Positions 1 through 8,163 of a stretch of DNA of 64,000 nt are shown in pieces (the stretch's first letter is position 1; the number at the start of each line of letters is the position of its first letter). The notes below the pieces were generated by a model that had not been told where the DNA came from, did no database searches, and worked only from the letters and a program-made list of their open reading frames with translations. Both the position numbers and the translations under genes were made by a program. Source of the stretch: Rhizobium redzepovicii (GTDB taxonomy: Bacteria; Pseudomonadota; Alphaproteobacteria; Rhizobiales; Rhizobiaceae); the NCBI RefSeq assembly GCF_019793435.1, contig NZ_JAILYH010000022.1, forward strand, positions 1 through 64,000. The letters run 5' to 3'.

Positions 1-266
1 GCGACAATGGCGGCTCCGGCAAGAGCGACAATGGCGGCTCCGGCAAGAGCGACAATGGCGGCTCCGGCAAGAGCGACAACGGCGGCTCCGGCAAGAGCGA
101 CAATGGCGGCTCCGGCAAGAGCGACAATGGCGGCTCCGGCAAGAGCGACAATGGCGGCTCCGGCAAGAGCGACAACGGCGGCTCCGGCAAGAGCGACAAT
201 GGCGGCTCCGGCAAGAGCGACAACGGCGGCTCCGGCAAGGGCGGCTCTGAATCCAAGCCGGACTAA
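1..266 (+). CDS. Repeat protein, 3' end only (DNGGSGKS repeats)
   Basis: This is the C-terminal end of a gene that begins before the window. In frame 3 it reads about ten copies of the octapeptide DNGGSGKS, then KGGSESKPD and a TAA stop at 264-266. The repeat unit is 24 bp. The only differences I see between units are AAT versus AAC, which are both Asn in this frame but Met versus Thr in frame 1, so selection points to frame 3. A strong terminator follows 20 bp later on the same strand. The low-complexity Gly/Ser/Lys/Asp tail suggests a secreted or surface protein, but the functional part lies outside the window and no function can be assigned. Confidence 0.7.
   Translation, partial: DNGGSGKSDNGGSGKSDNGGSGKSDNGGSGKSDNGGSGKSDNGGSGKSDNGGSGKSDNGGSGKSDNGGSGKSDNGGSGKGGSESKPD
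3..242 (+). repeat. Tandem 24-bp repeat, about 10 copies
   Basis: Head-to-tail 24-bp units with no spacers, nearly identical apart from T/C changes at one position. The array lies inside a coding region. The near-identity suggests recent expansion or ongoing homogenisation, so copy number may vary between strains. Confidence 0.95.
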
Positions 267-286
267 GCTTATCCGCACAGAAATGC

Positions 287-321
287 AAAAGGTGAGGCCG
301 CCCTTGCGGCCTCACCTTTTT
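287..321 (+). terminator. Intrinsic terminator of the repeat-protein gene
   Basis: A perfect 15-bp stem (AAAAGGTGAGGCCGC and its complement) with a CCTT loop ends in a T run. It sits 20 bp after the TAA of the repeat-protein gene. Confidence 0.9.
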
Positions 322-533
322 GAGTCATCGCTTTGTGTATCGATCGGCAGCACACACGGCGAGGAAACCAACGCCTGGATCGTCGCCTTCGGGCACGCCG
401 CCGCTCCGCCCTCGCTCATTCCTGTCCTCCGGCTTGACCAGCGGGATGTCACAGCAATGAGGGTGGAGAAGTGGGCGCCCGTCAAAGTCCCGTTGGTGCG
501 ATAGGATAGGGTGCCGACGGATAGTGTGGCCGC

Positions 534-932
534 TTACGCTGCACAAGCCTCGCACAAACCGCGGATCTCGATCGTCGTCTTCGCTGGTTTGAATTTCTGC
601 CCCCGCACCCAGGCCATCAGTCGGTGGTCGACCTCGTGATCGTGGAACTCCGTCACCTGGCCGCAGCTTTCGCAGATCGCGAAGGCGACGATGCCGTGGC
701 TGTGGCAGTCGTCACCCGGATGGGCGCAGGCGACGAAGGAATTGATGCTTTCGAGCCGGTGCACGACACCGTATTCGAGCAGCTTTTCCAGCGCCCGGTA
801 GACCTGCAGCGGCGCGCGAAACCCGTGGTCCCTCAGCTTGTCGAGGATGGTATAGGCGCTGAGCGGCCCTTCGGCCTTTTCGAGCACGTCGAAGACCAGC
901 GACTGGTTCTTGGTGAGTTGCGGTGTCGTCAT
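534..932 (-). CDS. zur: Zinc uptake regulator Zur (Fur family)
   Basis: A 132-residue Fur-family repressor that senses zinc and shuts off zinc import genes. The N-terminal winged helix covers roughly residues 1-80. The zinc-binding part shows HSH (77-79) and two CxxC pairs, CESC (87-90) and CEAC (127-130), as expected for Zur. The ATG overlaps the znuB stop codon in an ATGA arrangement, so it is the last gene of znuC-znuB-zur and is probably co-regulated by its own product through the palindromes between znuC and znuA. Fur-type iron or manganese sensors are alternatives, but the znu context makes Zur clear. Confidence 0.93.
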   Translation of the reverse strand: MTTPQLTKNQSLVFDVLEKAEGPLSAYTILDKLRDHGFRAPLQVYRALEKLLEYGVVHRLESINSFVACAHPGDDCHSHGIVAFAICESCGQVTEFHDHEVDHRLMAWVRGQKFKPAKTTIEIRGLCEACAA

Positions 933-1744
933 GAACCTTGTCCTTGCATGCCTGCGCGATGCCGCCTGAGGGGAAGCAGGCTGAGAATGAAGAGGATCAG
1001 CGCCGCGACCACGATCGAGGGACCGGAGGGCGTGTCGTAGGTGAGCGAGCCGAACAGCCCGCCGACGACGGCAACCGCCCCGATGACCGAGGCGAGCACC
1101 GCCATCATCTCCGGCGTCGCCGAAAAGCGCCGCGCCGCGGCCGCCGGAATGATCAGCAGCGAGGTGATCAGCATGATGCCGACGATCTTCATGGCAATGG
1201 CGATGACGACGGCCATCAAAAGCATGAAGAACAGCCGCGCCCGCTCCGGCTTCAGACCCTCGGCCTCGGCAAGCTCGGCATTGACGGTTGCCGCCAGCAG
1301 CGGCCGCCAGAGCCAGGCCATCGCCACGAGCACGAAGAGCCCTCCACCCCAGATCAGCGCGATGTCGGTCGTTGAAACAGCAAGGATGTCGCCGAACAGG
1401 AAGGCGATGAGATCGATCCGCACCCAGCTCATGAAGGCGACCATGACGAGGCCGATTGCCAATGTGGCATGCGAGAGGATGCCGAGCAGCGCATCGGCCG
1501 ACAGCGCCTGGCGCTTCTGCAGGAAGAGCAGCAACACCGATACGAGGGCTGCGACGGCAAAGACGGCCAGCGTCAGATTGAGTTCGAAGAGCAGCGACAG
1601 CGCGACGCCGAGCAGCGCCGAATGGGCGATCGTATCGCCGAAATAAGCCATGCGCCGCCAGATGATGAAGCAGCCGAGCGGTCCAGTCGTCAGCGCTAGC
1701 CCAACGCCGGCGAGGATGGCGCGAACAAAGAAATCGTCAAGCAT
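929..1744 (-). CDS. znuB: Zinc ABC transporter permease ZnuB
   Basis: Inner-membrane permease of the high-affinity zinc importer (ABC-3 family), about 271 residues with a series of hydrophobic helices and the family-typical GDTIAHSALLG segment near residue 40. I chose the ATG at 1744, giving MLDDFFVRAILAG. A longer in-frame extension is Met/Thr-rich and merely overlaps the His-rich 3' end of znuC. The start overlaps the znuC stop by 8 bp and the stop overlaps the zur start, so the three genes form one translationally coupled operon. Confidence 0.93.
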   Translation of the reverse strand: MLDDFFVRAILAGVGLALTTGPLGCFIIWRRMAYFGDTIAHSALLGVALSLLFELNLTLAVFAVAALVSVLLLFLQKRQALSADALLGILSHATLAIGLVMVAFMSWVRIDLIAFLFGDILAVSTTDIALIWGGGLFVLVAMAWLWRPLLAATVNAELAEAEGLKPERARLFFMLLMAVVIAIAMKIVGIMLITSLLIIPAAAARRFSATPEMMAVLASVIGAVAVVGGLFGSLTYDTPSGPSIVVAALILFILSLLPLRRHRAGMQGQGS

Positions 1745-2642
1745 GGCGGCCCTCCCCACTGTGGGAATGGGCGTGCGAGTGCTCATGTCCATGATGACCA
1801 TCATGATCATGAGCATGGTCGTGCCCGTGATCATGCGCGTGATGCCCGTCATCGGGGTGGCAATGGTCGGTCACCGAACCGTCGGCATGTTGCACGCGCC
1901 CATCCGGCAGATGCGTATGGTCGTGATGATGGCTGTAGACGGCAAGCGTCTGCGCCGCGCGGCTGCCGAACAGACGCACATATTCCGGGCTGCGGCTGAC
2001 GGCTTCGGGCGTGCCGCGGCAGCAGACATGGCCGTTGAGGCAGATGACCGTGTCGGTCTCGGCCATGACGACGTGGAGATCGTGCGAGATCAGCAGGATG
2101 CCGCAGCCGCTGGCGTTGCGGATCGATTTGATCAGATCGTAGAGCGCGATCTCGCCGGAGAAATCGACACCCTGCACCGGCTCGTCGAGCACGAGCAGGT
2201 CGGGTTTGCGGGCAATGGCGCGCGCCATCAGCGCCCGCTGGAATTCGCCCCCGGAGAGATGCTGCACCTCGGCATCGAGCATATGGTCGATGCCGGCGGC
2301 TTCGAGTGCCGCGCGCATGTCACGTTCCGGCAGGGGTCCGGTCAGCGTCATCAGCCGGCGCACCGAGAGCGGCAGCGTCCAGTCGATCGCAAGCTTCTGC
2401 GGGACATAGCCGACCTTCAGGCCGGCCAGACGCTTCACCCTGCCCTCATTCGGCTTCAGCACACCGATCGCCGCCTTGGCGCTGGTCGACTTGCCCGAGC
2501 CGTTCGGCCCGATCAGCGTCACGATCTCGCCGCGCGAGACGGAAAATTCGACGCCGCGCACAAGCCAGCGGCCGTTGCGCAGAACGCCGACATTCTCAAG
2601 CGAAACTAGCGGTTCGCCCTTCGTATTTGCGGGAGAGAGCAT
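1737..2642 (-). CDS. znuC: Zinc ABC transporter ATP-binding protein ZnuC
   Basis: ATPase of the ZnuABC zinc importer, 301 residues. Walker A GPNGSGKST is at about 45-53, the signature LSGGE at about 129-133 and Walker B LLVLDEP at about 149-155. The last 65 or so residues are packed with His and Asp (HAHDHGHDHAHDHDGHHGHE), a likely zinc-binding tail seen in some rhizobial ZnuC proteins. ATG at 2642 is preferred over an in-frame TTG at 2645. It is the first gene of the leftward znuC-znuB-zur operon and faces znuA across a 101-bp Zur-type control region. Confidence 0.94.
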   Translation of the reverse strand: MLSPANTKGEPLVSLENVGVLRNGRWLVRGVEFSVSRGEIVTLIGPNGSGKSTSAKAAIGVLKPNEGRVKRLAGLKVGYVPQKLAIDWTLPLSVRRLMTLTGPLPERDMRAALEAAGIDHMLDAEVQHLSGGEFQRALMARAIARKPDLLVLDEPVQGVDFSGEIALYDLIKSIRNASGCGILLISHDLHVVMAETDTVICLNGHVCCRGTPEAVSRSPEYVRLFGSRAAQTLAVYSHHHDHTHLPDGRVQHADGSVTDHCHPDDGHHAHDHGHDHAHDHDGHHGHEHSHAHSHSGEGRHA

Positions 2643-2682
2643 CAAATTTTCCGACAGCGCTGTTGCATCCTGCTATTGCACA

Positions 2683-2697
2683 CGTTATAGCATAACG
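2683..2697. promoter_or_regulatory. Zur-like operator 1
   Basis: The inverted repeat CGTTAT-AGC-ATAACG lies in the znuC-znuA divergent promoter region, nearer znuC. Its GTTAT/ATAAC half-sites match the kind of palindrome bound by alphaproteobacterial Zur. Confidence 0.7.
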
Positions 2698-2702
2698 CAA
2701 TT

Positions 2703-2721
2703 GATGTAATAACATAACATC
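2703..2721. promoter_or_regulatory. Zur-like operator 2
   Basis: An imperfect palindrome, GATGT to ACATC with an AT-rich centre that includes ATAAC, sits 22 bp before the znuA start. Together with operator 1 it would let Zur control both divergent units. Confidence 0.6.
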
Positions 2722-2743
2722 TGCAATTCAAGCGGAGCATTCG

Positions 2744-3778
2744 ATGAAACGCACCCTGGGCCCAGCCCTGAAGATCCTGGCCTTCAAAATTCCGCTCGCC
2801 TTCGCCCTACCGGCGCTGGCGGTTCCCGCCTTGCTGTTTGCCGGCAGCATGCGGGCGGCCGATGCGCCCGTCGTCGTCACTTCGATCAAGCCGATCCATT
2901 CGCTGGTTGCAGCGATCATGCAGGGTGTGGGCGAACCGGAGCTGATCGTCGATGGCGCCGCCTCCCCGCATACTTACAGCTTGAAGCCGTCGAATGCGCG
3001 CGCGCTGCAGGAAGCCAAGGTGATCTTCTGGACCGGTCCTGGCCTCGAGGCTTTTCTGGAAAAGCCGCTGCAGGCGCTGGGCTCGAAGGCCAGCATCGCC
3101 GAGCTCGATCATGCCCCCGGCCTCGTCAAGCTGCCCTTCCGCGAAGGCGGCGCCTTCGAGCCGCATGAGGATGGCGATGAGCATCAGGGCGCTTCCGCCG
3201 AGGGTGAGGATCACGATCATGCCGCCGGCACCGGCCATGATGATGACCACGACCATGGCGCCTTCGACACGCATCTCTGGCTCGACCCGATGAATGCCAA
3301 AGCCATGGCCGCCGTGATCACCACAACTCTTGTCGCCGCCGATCCCGCCAATGCGCTGACCTACCAGGCCAATGCCAAGGCGCTGGACGACAAGCTGACG
3401 GCCCTGGACAAGGAAATCGCCGCCACGGTCGCTCCCGTCAAGGACAAGCCCTTCATCGTCTTCCACGACGCTTACCAGTATTTCGAGCATCGCTATGGCA
3501 TCCGCGTCGCCGGCTCGATCACCGTCAGCCCGGAAACCATTCCCGGTGCAGAGCGCGTTTCAGAAATCCACCGCAAGGTCGGCGAACTGGGCGCCACCTG
3601 CGTCTTTGCCGAACCGCAATTCGAGCCGCGCCTCGTCAATGTCGTCATCGAAGGCACGAACGCCAGATCCGGCGTGCTCGACCCCGAAGCCGCAACGTTG
3701 AAGGCCGGCCCCGATCTCTACTTCACCCTCATGCGCGGCATCGCCGACAGCATGAAGGATTGCCTCTCCAGCGCATGA
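2744..3778 (+). CDS. znuA: Zinc ABC transporter periplasmic binding protein ZnuA
   Basis: A 344-residue cluster A-I metal-binding protein that captures periplasmic zinc and delivers it to ZnuBC. It has an N-terminal signal peptide ending around residues 38-40 (GSMRAADAP). Conserved metal-site segments are visible: IKPIHSLV, ASPHTYSLKPS, FDTHLWLDP and IVFHDAYQYF. Between the second and third lies a long acidic, His-rich loop (about 140-180), characteristic of ZnuA rather than of manganese-binding paralogues. It is transcribed divergently from znuC, and a terminator follows. Confidence 0.94.
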   Translation: MKRTLGPALKILAFKIPLAFALPALAVPALLFAGSMRAADAPVVVTSIKPIHSLVAAIMQGVGEPELIVDGAASPHTYSLKPSNARALQEAKVIFWTGPGLEAFLEKPLQALGSKASIAELDHAPGLVKLPFREGGAFEPHEDGDEHQGASAEGEDHDHAAGTGHDDDHDHGAFDTHLWLDPMNAKAMAAVITTTLVAADPANALTYQANAKALDDKLTALDKEIAATVAPVKDKPFIVFHDAYQYFEHRYGIRVAGSITVSPETIPGAERVSEIHRKVGELGATCVFAEPQFEPRLVNVVIEGTNARSGVLDPEAATLKAGPDLYFTLMRGIADSMKDCLSSA

Positions 3779-3806
3779 TAATCATGCGGCGCTGCGGGGA
3801 GAGCTG

Positions 3807-3844
3807 AGGCGGAAAGAGGCGGATGACCCCGTTCCGCCTTTTTT
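3807..3844 (+). terminator. Intrinsic terminator after znuA
   Basis: The stem AGGCGGAA/TTCCGCCT is followed by a run of six T residues, about 30 bp after the znuA stop. A shorter inner stem is also possible. Confidence 0.7.
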
Positions 3845-3858
3845 CGGCCCCGCCGATG

Positions 3859-3874
3859 TAATGATATAACATTA
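3859..3874. promoter_or_regulatory. Zur-like operator 3, before the GTPase
   Basis: TAATGATATAACATTA is a 16-bp palindrome with one mismatched pair. It ends 14 bp before the chosen GTPase start and resembles the two sites at znuA/znuC. Binding here would block transcription, so the GTPase is predicted to be a zinc-starvation gene. Confidence 0.7.
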
Positions 3875-3888
3875 AAATGCGAGGTTTC

Positions 3889-5094
3889 ATGGACAACAGA
3901 CTTCCGGTCACGGTGCTCTCCGGCTTTCTCGGCGCCGGCAAGACGACGCTGCTGAACTACGTGCTTGCCAATCGCGACGGCATGCGCGTCGCCGTCATCG
4001 TCAACGACATGAGCGAGGTGAATATCGACGCCGCCCTGGTGCGCGACGGCGGCGCCAATCTGTCTCGCACCGAGGAGCAGCTGGTCGAGATGACCAATGG
4101 CTGTATCTGCTGCACCCTGCGCGACGACCTCTTGAAAGAGGTGCGCGATCTGGCGACCCAAGGCCGCTTCGACTACCTGCTGATCGAATCCACCGGCATC
4201 GCCGAGCCCCTGCCCGTCGCCACCACCTTCGAATTCCGCGACGAGAACGGAGAAAGCCTTTCCGACGTCGCAAGGCTGGATACGATGGTGACCGTCGTCG
4301 ATGCCGCCAACCTGCTCGCCGATTATGCCTCCGCCGATTTCCTCGCCGACCGCGGCGAAACGGCAGGCGATGGCGATACCAGAACCATCGTCGACCTGCT
4401 GGTCGAGCAGATCGAATTCGCCGATGTCGTGGTGCTGAACAAGATCGGCACGGCAAGCGAGACGGAACGGGATGCCGCGCGGAAAATCATCACCGTCCTC
4501 AACCCGGATGCGCAGCTGATCGAGACGGATTTCGGCAAGGTGGTGCTGAAGCAAGTGCTCGGCACCGGCCGCTTCGATATCGACAGGGCCGAGACCCACC
4601 CGCTCTGGTACAAGGAGCTGCACGGCTTCAAGGACCATGTGCCGGAAACCGAGGAATACGGCATCCGCTCCTTCGTCTACCGCGAAAAGCGGCCCTTCCA
4701 TCCGGCAAAATTGCAAGCCTTTCTCGATCTGACATGGCCGGGCGTGGTGCGCGCCAAGGGCTTTTTCTGGCTGGCGACGCGGCCGCATCATGTCGGCGAG
4801 ATCAGCCAGGCGGGCGCCCTCGTGCGCACCGGCAAGATGGGTCTTTGGTGGGCGGCGGTGCCGCGCGAACAATGGCCTGACGAACCGGGCTTCATGAATG
4901 CCATCGGCCCCTATCTCGACCCCGTCTGGGGCGACCGCCGCCAGGAGATCGTCTTCATCGGCGCCGACCCGATGGATGAGGCTTGGATCAGGAGAGAACT
5001 TGACGCCTGCCTCATCGAGACCGCGGTCTTCGCGCCCGATCGCTGGCGCAACCTGCCCGACCCCTTCGCCAGCTGGAGCCGCCAGGCGGCATGA
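3889..5094 (+). CDS. Zur-regulated COG0523 GTPase (putative zinc metallochaperone)
   Basis: A CobW/COG0523 P-loop GTPase of 401 residues. Walker [10 protein letters not shown] is at 12-20 and the family metal motif CxCC (GCICCTL) at 71-77. A CobW C-terminal domain follows (roughly 280-390). Members under Zur control are thought to hand zinc to essential enzymes during starvation. I chose the ATG at 3889 ([12 protein letters not shown]) because GAGG lies five bases upstream. The earlier in-frame ATG at 3877 is only 2 bp past the operator and lacks a ribosome site. It was named cobW in many older annotations, but the Zur-like site and znu neighbours argue against a cobalamin role. Confidence 0.88.
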   Translation: MDNRLPVTVLSGFLGAGKTTLLNYVLANRDGMRVAVIVNDMSEVNIDAALVRDGGANLSRTEEQLVEMTNGCICCTLRDDLLKEVRDLATQGRFDYLLIESTGIAEPLPVATTFEFRDENGESLSDVARLDTMVTVVDAANLLADYASADFLADRGETAGDGDTRTIVDLLVEQIEFADVVVLNKIGTASETERDAARKIITVLNPDAQLIETDFGKVVLKQVLGTGRFDIDRAETHPLWYKELHGFKDHVPETEEYGIRSFVYREKRPFHPAKLQAFLDLTWPGVVRAKGFFWLATRPHHVGEISQAGALVRTGKMGLWWAAVPREQWPDEPGFMNAIGPYLDPVWGDRRQEIVFIGADPMDEAWIRRELDACLIETAVFAPDRWRNLPDPFASWSRQAA

Positions 5095-5270
5095 AGGCGA
5101 CGGCAATCAAACCCTATCGCTGCGTCTGCACGGAGTGTGAACCGCTGCGGCCGATCGAGGGGCTGCATCCGTTGACGCATGAGGGGAGTGTGAAGGTTGA
5201 TGCCGGAAGACCGAAGGGGTTGCTTGGTATTATTGCAAAGAGGATGACGGCGGCACGGCGGCAGAATTAG
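5091..5270 (+). CDS. Small Cys-motif protein coupled to the zinc GTPase
   Basis: A 59-residue ORF whose ATG overlaps the GTPase stop (ATGA), so it would be translated by coupling from the Zur-controlled message. It begins [16 protein letters not shown] and so carries C11, C13 and C16 near the N-terminus, a possible metal-binding cluster, followed by a basic C-terminus. I do not recognise the family. It could instead be a fortuitous ORF, since codon choice is less GC3-rich than in the upstream gene and a repeat element begins about 20 bp after its stop. Confidence 0.5.
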   Translation: MKATAIKPYRCVCTECEPLRPIEGLHPLTHEGSVKVDAGRPKGLLGIIAKRMTAARRQN

Positions 5271-5292
5271 GCGGGGCCGAGCCCCATCCACT

Positions 5293-5428
5293 CTCATCCC
5301 TGTGCTCGTCACAGGGATCCAGCGCGCCCAAGTCTGTGGGCGCGGATGACTCTTTTCCAAAATCACATTGAGTCAATCACCGCGCGGACACGCGGTGCTG
5401 GATTCCTGTGACGAGCACAGGAATGAGG
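5293..5428. repeat. Palindromic intergenic repeat (RIME-like), copy 1
   Basis: Two inverted arms based on CCTGTGCTCGTCACAGG and CCTGTGACGAGCACAGG, each preceded or followed by GGATCCAGC/GCTGGATTCC, flank a core with GCGCCCAAGTC and ATTGAGTCA. Related copies lie at 51.8 kb and 61.0 kb. The architecture resembles the Rhizobium intergenic mosaic elements; the exact family name is inference. Confidence 0.75.
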
Positions 5429-5532
5429 GAGCGTGGGGAGAGCGACGACGCTGATCGGGACGGCGTTCTGCACCAGACGGTGCCTTCAGACAAGTCACCA
5501 GCGGAAATCTCCGCACCCCTCCCAGAATCGGA

Positions 5533-5555
5533 AAGGGCGGCCAAAGCCGCCCTCC
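5533..5555 (-). terminator. Hairpin after the RcnB-like gene
   Basis: GGGCGGC-tttg-GCCGCCC on the minus strand is followed by a short TTTCC. It lies 12 bp past the stop of the RcnB-like gene. The T run is weak. Confidence 0.5.
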
Positions 5556-5566
5556 CATACTTCCAA

Positions 5567-5893
5567 TCAATGACCAGCAATAATGCTGGAGATCACACCG
5601 CTGGTGATGCCGATCAGCAAGTAGTCGTTGTCGGCCCGGACCCAGCGATAGCCGCGCGGGGGAGGCGCGAGCCGGTAACGGCGGTAGTCGTTGACGTCGT
5701 GAAACCAGCGGCGCTCGTTGGCGTTGACGCGGTATCCCTTCTTCCAGTGCGGCCGCACGACCGTTTTCTCGACGATCACCTTCTTCTGCACGACGACAGG
5801 CGGACGGCGATAGTCATCAGCGCTGGCCTGGGAGACAACCATCGGGGAGAGAAGGAAGGAAGCGGAAAGGAGAGCTGCAAAAATCTTTTTCAT
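5567..5893 (-). CDS. RcnB family periplasmic protein
   Basis: A 108-residue secreted protein with a clear signal peptide (MKKIFAALLSASFLLSPMVV, cleaved after QASA). The mature part carries the RcnB-type pattern: a Val/Lys-rich strand, WKKGYRV and then RRYRLAPPPRGYRWVRADNDYLLI. The C-terminus is hydrophobic and Ile/Ser-rich. E. coli RcnB modulates nickel/cobalt export, but rhizobial genomes have many RcnB-domain proteins of unknown role. It stands alone between two repeats, with GGAAC seven bases before the ATG acting as ribosome site. Confidence 0.75.
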   Translation of the reverse strand: MKKIFAALLSASFLLSPMVVSQASADDYRRPPVVVQKKVIVEKTVVRPHWKKGYRVNANERRWFHDVNDYRRYRLAPPPRGYRWVRADNDYLLIGITSGVISSIIAGH

Positions 5894-6206
5894 GTCGGGT
5901 TCCTTATGTTCGGCGCAGGAGGAAACTAGGCCCGAAAAGATGAACCGAAACTGAAATGAAAATTAAACTTTCGTAATGGAATCCGATGCCTGGGGCGCAA
6001 AGCTTATATTACAGATTAGACTTATACACCCTTATCAATAACAGGGGCTGCAACTGGCACGGGGCCCCCGGAAGATCCGATTCGATTTTCGGAAGGATTG
6101 GGCGCAGATTCCATTCATGGAGCGTCCTTTGCGCCTCCGATCCAGCGTTCGGCGCTTGTCGGATCATCGTGGGGGATCGCTCGATCCAACAAAGATGGAG
6201 GAAACC
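5894..6206. other. Intergenic region with no gene seen
   Basis: The left part is AT-rich and probably contains the promoter of the RcnB-like gene. The right part holds a short palindromic repeat (6079-6111) and the leader of the glyoxalase gene. I see no convincing ORF. Confidence 0.5.
6079..6111. repeat. Short intergenic repeat, copy 1
   Basis: It shares CGATTTTCGGA, AGGATT and CGCAGATTC in the same order and spacing with the sequence at 16.2 kb. A related palindrome lies at 59.1 kb. Confidence 0.6.
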
Positions 6207-6590
6207 ATGCCCGGCATCAGCATGCGCTATATCGTCGACGACGTCGACGCCGCCTTGGAATTCTACACGAAACATCTTGGCTTCTCGGTCGCTCTTCATC
6301 CCGCGCCCAGCTTTGCCATCCTGACAAGGGATGGTTTTCGTCTGCTCGTCAGCGGCACGACCGGTCCGGGCGGAGCGTCCCAGGCAATGTCCGACGGGCG
6401 AAAACCCGAACCCGGCGGATGGAATCGCATCCAGATTGAAGTCGCCGACTTGGAGGCGGAAGTTGCCACGCTGCGCCAGGCGGGCGCGCGTTTTCGCAAT
6501 GAGATCGTGCAGGGCATAGGCGGTAAGCAGATCCTGCTTGAGGACCCGGCCGGAAACCCGATCGAACTCTTCGAAGCGCCGAAGAGATAA
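6207..6590 (+). CDS. Glyoxalase/bleomycin-resistance fold protein
   Basis: A 127-residue VOC-superfamily protein with two beta-alpha-beta-beta-beta modules. The first has VDDVDAALEFYTKHLGF and the second has ADLEAEVATLRQAGARFRNEI, then LLEDPAGNPIELFEAP near the end, where the Glu of IELFE is a usual metal ligand. The start at 6207 (MPGISMRYIVDD) follows GGAGG six bases upstream; longer readings have no ribosome site. VOC proteins range from lyases to antibiotic-binding proteins, so the substrate is unknown. It stands alone and upstream of the CNNM-type gene. Confidence 0.85.
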   Translation: MPGISMRYIVDDVDAALEFYTKHLGFSVALHPAPSFAILTRDGFRLLVSGTTGPGGASQAMSDGRKPEPGGWNRIQIEVADLEAEVATLRQAGARFRNEIVQGIGGKQILLEDPAGNPIELFEAPKR

Positions 6591-6772
6591 ATGCGAGGCG
6601 CATCAATCATGTGTTCAACTGCGCATTCTTGCGCGCGACACCAAGAAACCGCACATATCATCTGACGACAGCCGGCATCGGCATCGCCGCTGGAAGAATG
6701 GCGACCCGTGCCTTGCTACCTCTGTCCGAGCGTGTAGTTTCGGACTCGGATCAATTCAGAGGTAGGGAAACC

Positions 6773-8104
6773 ATGTCCGAATCCGCAGGCGGCGTCTTCG
6801 ACTATGTCGGGATACTCGCCGTGCTTCTACTGGTGGCTGCTAACGGCTTCTTCGTCGCTGCGGAATTCGCGCTGGTTTCGGTCAGGCGCAGCCGTGTCAC
6901 CGAACTTGCCGCGGCAGGCCGCATGAATGCCTCCGCCCTCCAGCGCGCTGTCGACAATCTCGACGCCAACCTTGCCGCCACCCAGCTTGGTATCACCATC
7001 TCGTCGCTGGCGCTGGGTTGGGTCGGCGAGCCGGCGCTTGCCCATCTGATCGAGCCTCTGGTGTCCTGGCTGCCTGGGCAATGGGCGGCAACAGGCGCGC
7101 ATACGGTCGCCATCGTCATTGCCTTCGTCATCATCACGGCACTGCACATCGTGCTGGGCGAGTTGGCGCCGAAAAGCTTGGCGCTTCAGCGCAGCGAGGC
7201 CACTTCGCTTGCCGTCGTGCGTCCGCTGGGGCTCTTCCTGGTGCTGTTCAAGCCGGCGATCTTCGTTCTGAACGGCATGGGCAATCTTGTGCTGCGGGGC
7301 GTCGGCCTTCGCGCCGGAACCGGGGAATCATCGTTCCATTCGCCGCAGGAACTCAAGCTGCTGGTCGCCGAAAGCCAGGAGGCCGGCCTTCTCAACCAGG
7401 TGCAGCAGCAGCTCGTCGAGCGGGTGTTCAACATCGGCGACAGACCGATCTCCGACATCATGACCCCGCGTCTCGATATCGAATGGTTCGACGCCGACGA
7501 CAGCGAGGCCGAGATCCTGAAGACCATCCGCGAATGCAGCCACGAACAATTGCTGGTCGCCCGGGGCTCGATCGACGAACCGATCGGCATGGTGTTGAAG
7601 AAGGACCTTCTCGACCAGGTTCTCGACGGCGGCAAGGTCCGGCCGATGGAGGTGATCAAGCAGCCGCTGGTGCTGCATGAGGGCACCTCGGTCGTGCGCG
7701 TGCTCGACAGTTTCAAGGCCTCGCCTGTCCGGCTCGCCATCGTCATCGATGAATATGGCAGCCTCGAGGGTATCGTCACCCAGACCGACCTGCTCGAAGC
7801 GATCGCCGGCGACCTGCCGGGATCCAACGAAGAGCCCGACATTATCGTGCGGGAAGACGGATCGCTCTTGATCGATGCGATGATGCCCGCCTTCGACGCC
7901 TTCGAACGGCTGGGCCTGCGCGATCGTCCGGATGCCGATTTCCATACGCTTGCAGGCTTCGCGCTGCACCAGCTCCAGCACATCCCCGAAGCCGGCGAAA
8001 CCTTCGTTTTCGATAGCTGGCGCTTCGAAGTGCTCGATATGGACGGCATGCGCATTGACAAGATGCTGGCGACTCGCATCCCCGCGGACGGGGCGGAAGG
8101 CTAA
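6773..8104 (+). CDS. CNNM/CorC-HlyC family membrane protein
   Basis: A 443-residue inner-membrane protein of the CNNM type. The N-terminal DUF21 domain (about 10-200) has hydrophobic helices and NGFFVAAEFALVSVRRSRV. A tandem CBS pair follows (about 220-340; NIGDRPISDIMTPR begins it), and then a CorC_HlyC domain (about 360-440). The family is linked to magnesium/cobalt efflux and was formerly called hemolysin-like. I chose ATG 6773 because GGTAGGGAAA precedes it and the upstream in-frame sequence is not protein-like. Monocistronic, closed by a hairpin. Confidence 0.9.
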   Translation: MSESAGGVFDYVGILAVLLLVAANGFFVAAEFALVSVRRSRVTELAAAGRMNASALQRAVDNLDANLAATQLGITISSLALGWVGEPALAHLIEPLVSWLPGQWAATGAHTVAIVIAFVIITALHIVLGELAPKSLALQRSEATSLAVVRPLGLFLVLFKPAIFVLNGMGNLVLRGVGLRAGTGESSFHSPQELKLLVAESQEAGLLNQVQQQLVERVFNIGDRPISDIMTPRLDIEWFDADDSEAEILKTIRECSHEQLLVARGSIDEPIGMVLKKDLLDQVLDGGKVRPMEVIKQPLVLHEGTSVVRVLDSFKASPVRLAIVIDEYGSLEGIVTQTDLLEAIAGDLPGSNEEPDIIVREDGSLLIDAMMPAFDAFERLGLRDRPDADFHTLAGFALHQLQHIPEAGETFVFDSWRFEVLDMDGMRIDKMLATRIPADGAEG

Positions 8105-8148
8105 TGCATGTCGCCCGGAAGTGTGCAACGGTTCCGGACGACATGCAT
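8104..8148. repeat. Palindromic hairpin after the CNNM gene
   Basis: ATGCATGTCG and CGACATGCAT form the outer stem, with CCGGAA/TTCCGG inside. There is no clear T run, so it is a repeat-type palindrome that may act as a transcript end between the convergent CNNM and chrA genes. Confidence 0.6.
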
Positions 8149-8163
8149 GATATATAAAGAGCT

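Noticed and set aside
1-242. CRISPR-like array
   Set aside because: Units are contiguous with no unique spacers and they encode a protein repeat.
7-504. Long frame-1 reading of the 5' repeat (MAAPARAT repeats)
   Set aside because: Repeat variants are silent in frame 3 but not in frame 1, and the reading runs straight through a strong terminator.
3718-5106. 462-codon minus-strand ORF
   Set aside because: Antisense to the COG0523 GTPase, which has clear motifs; the minus reading has none.
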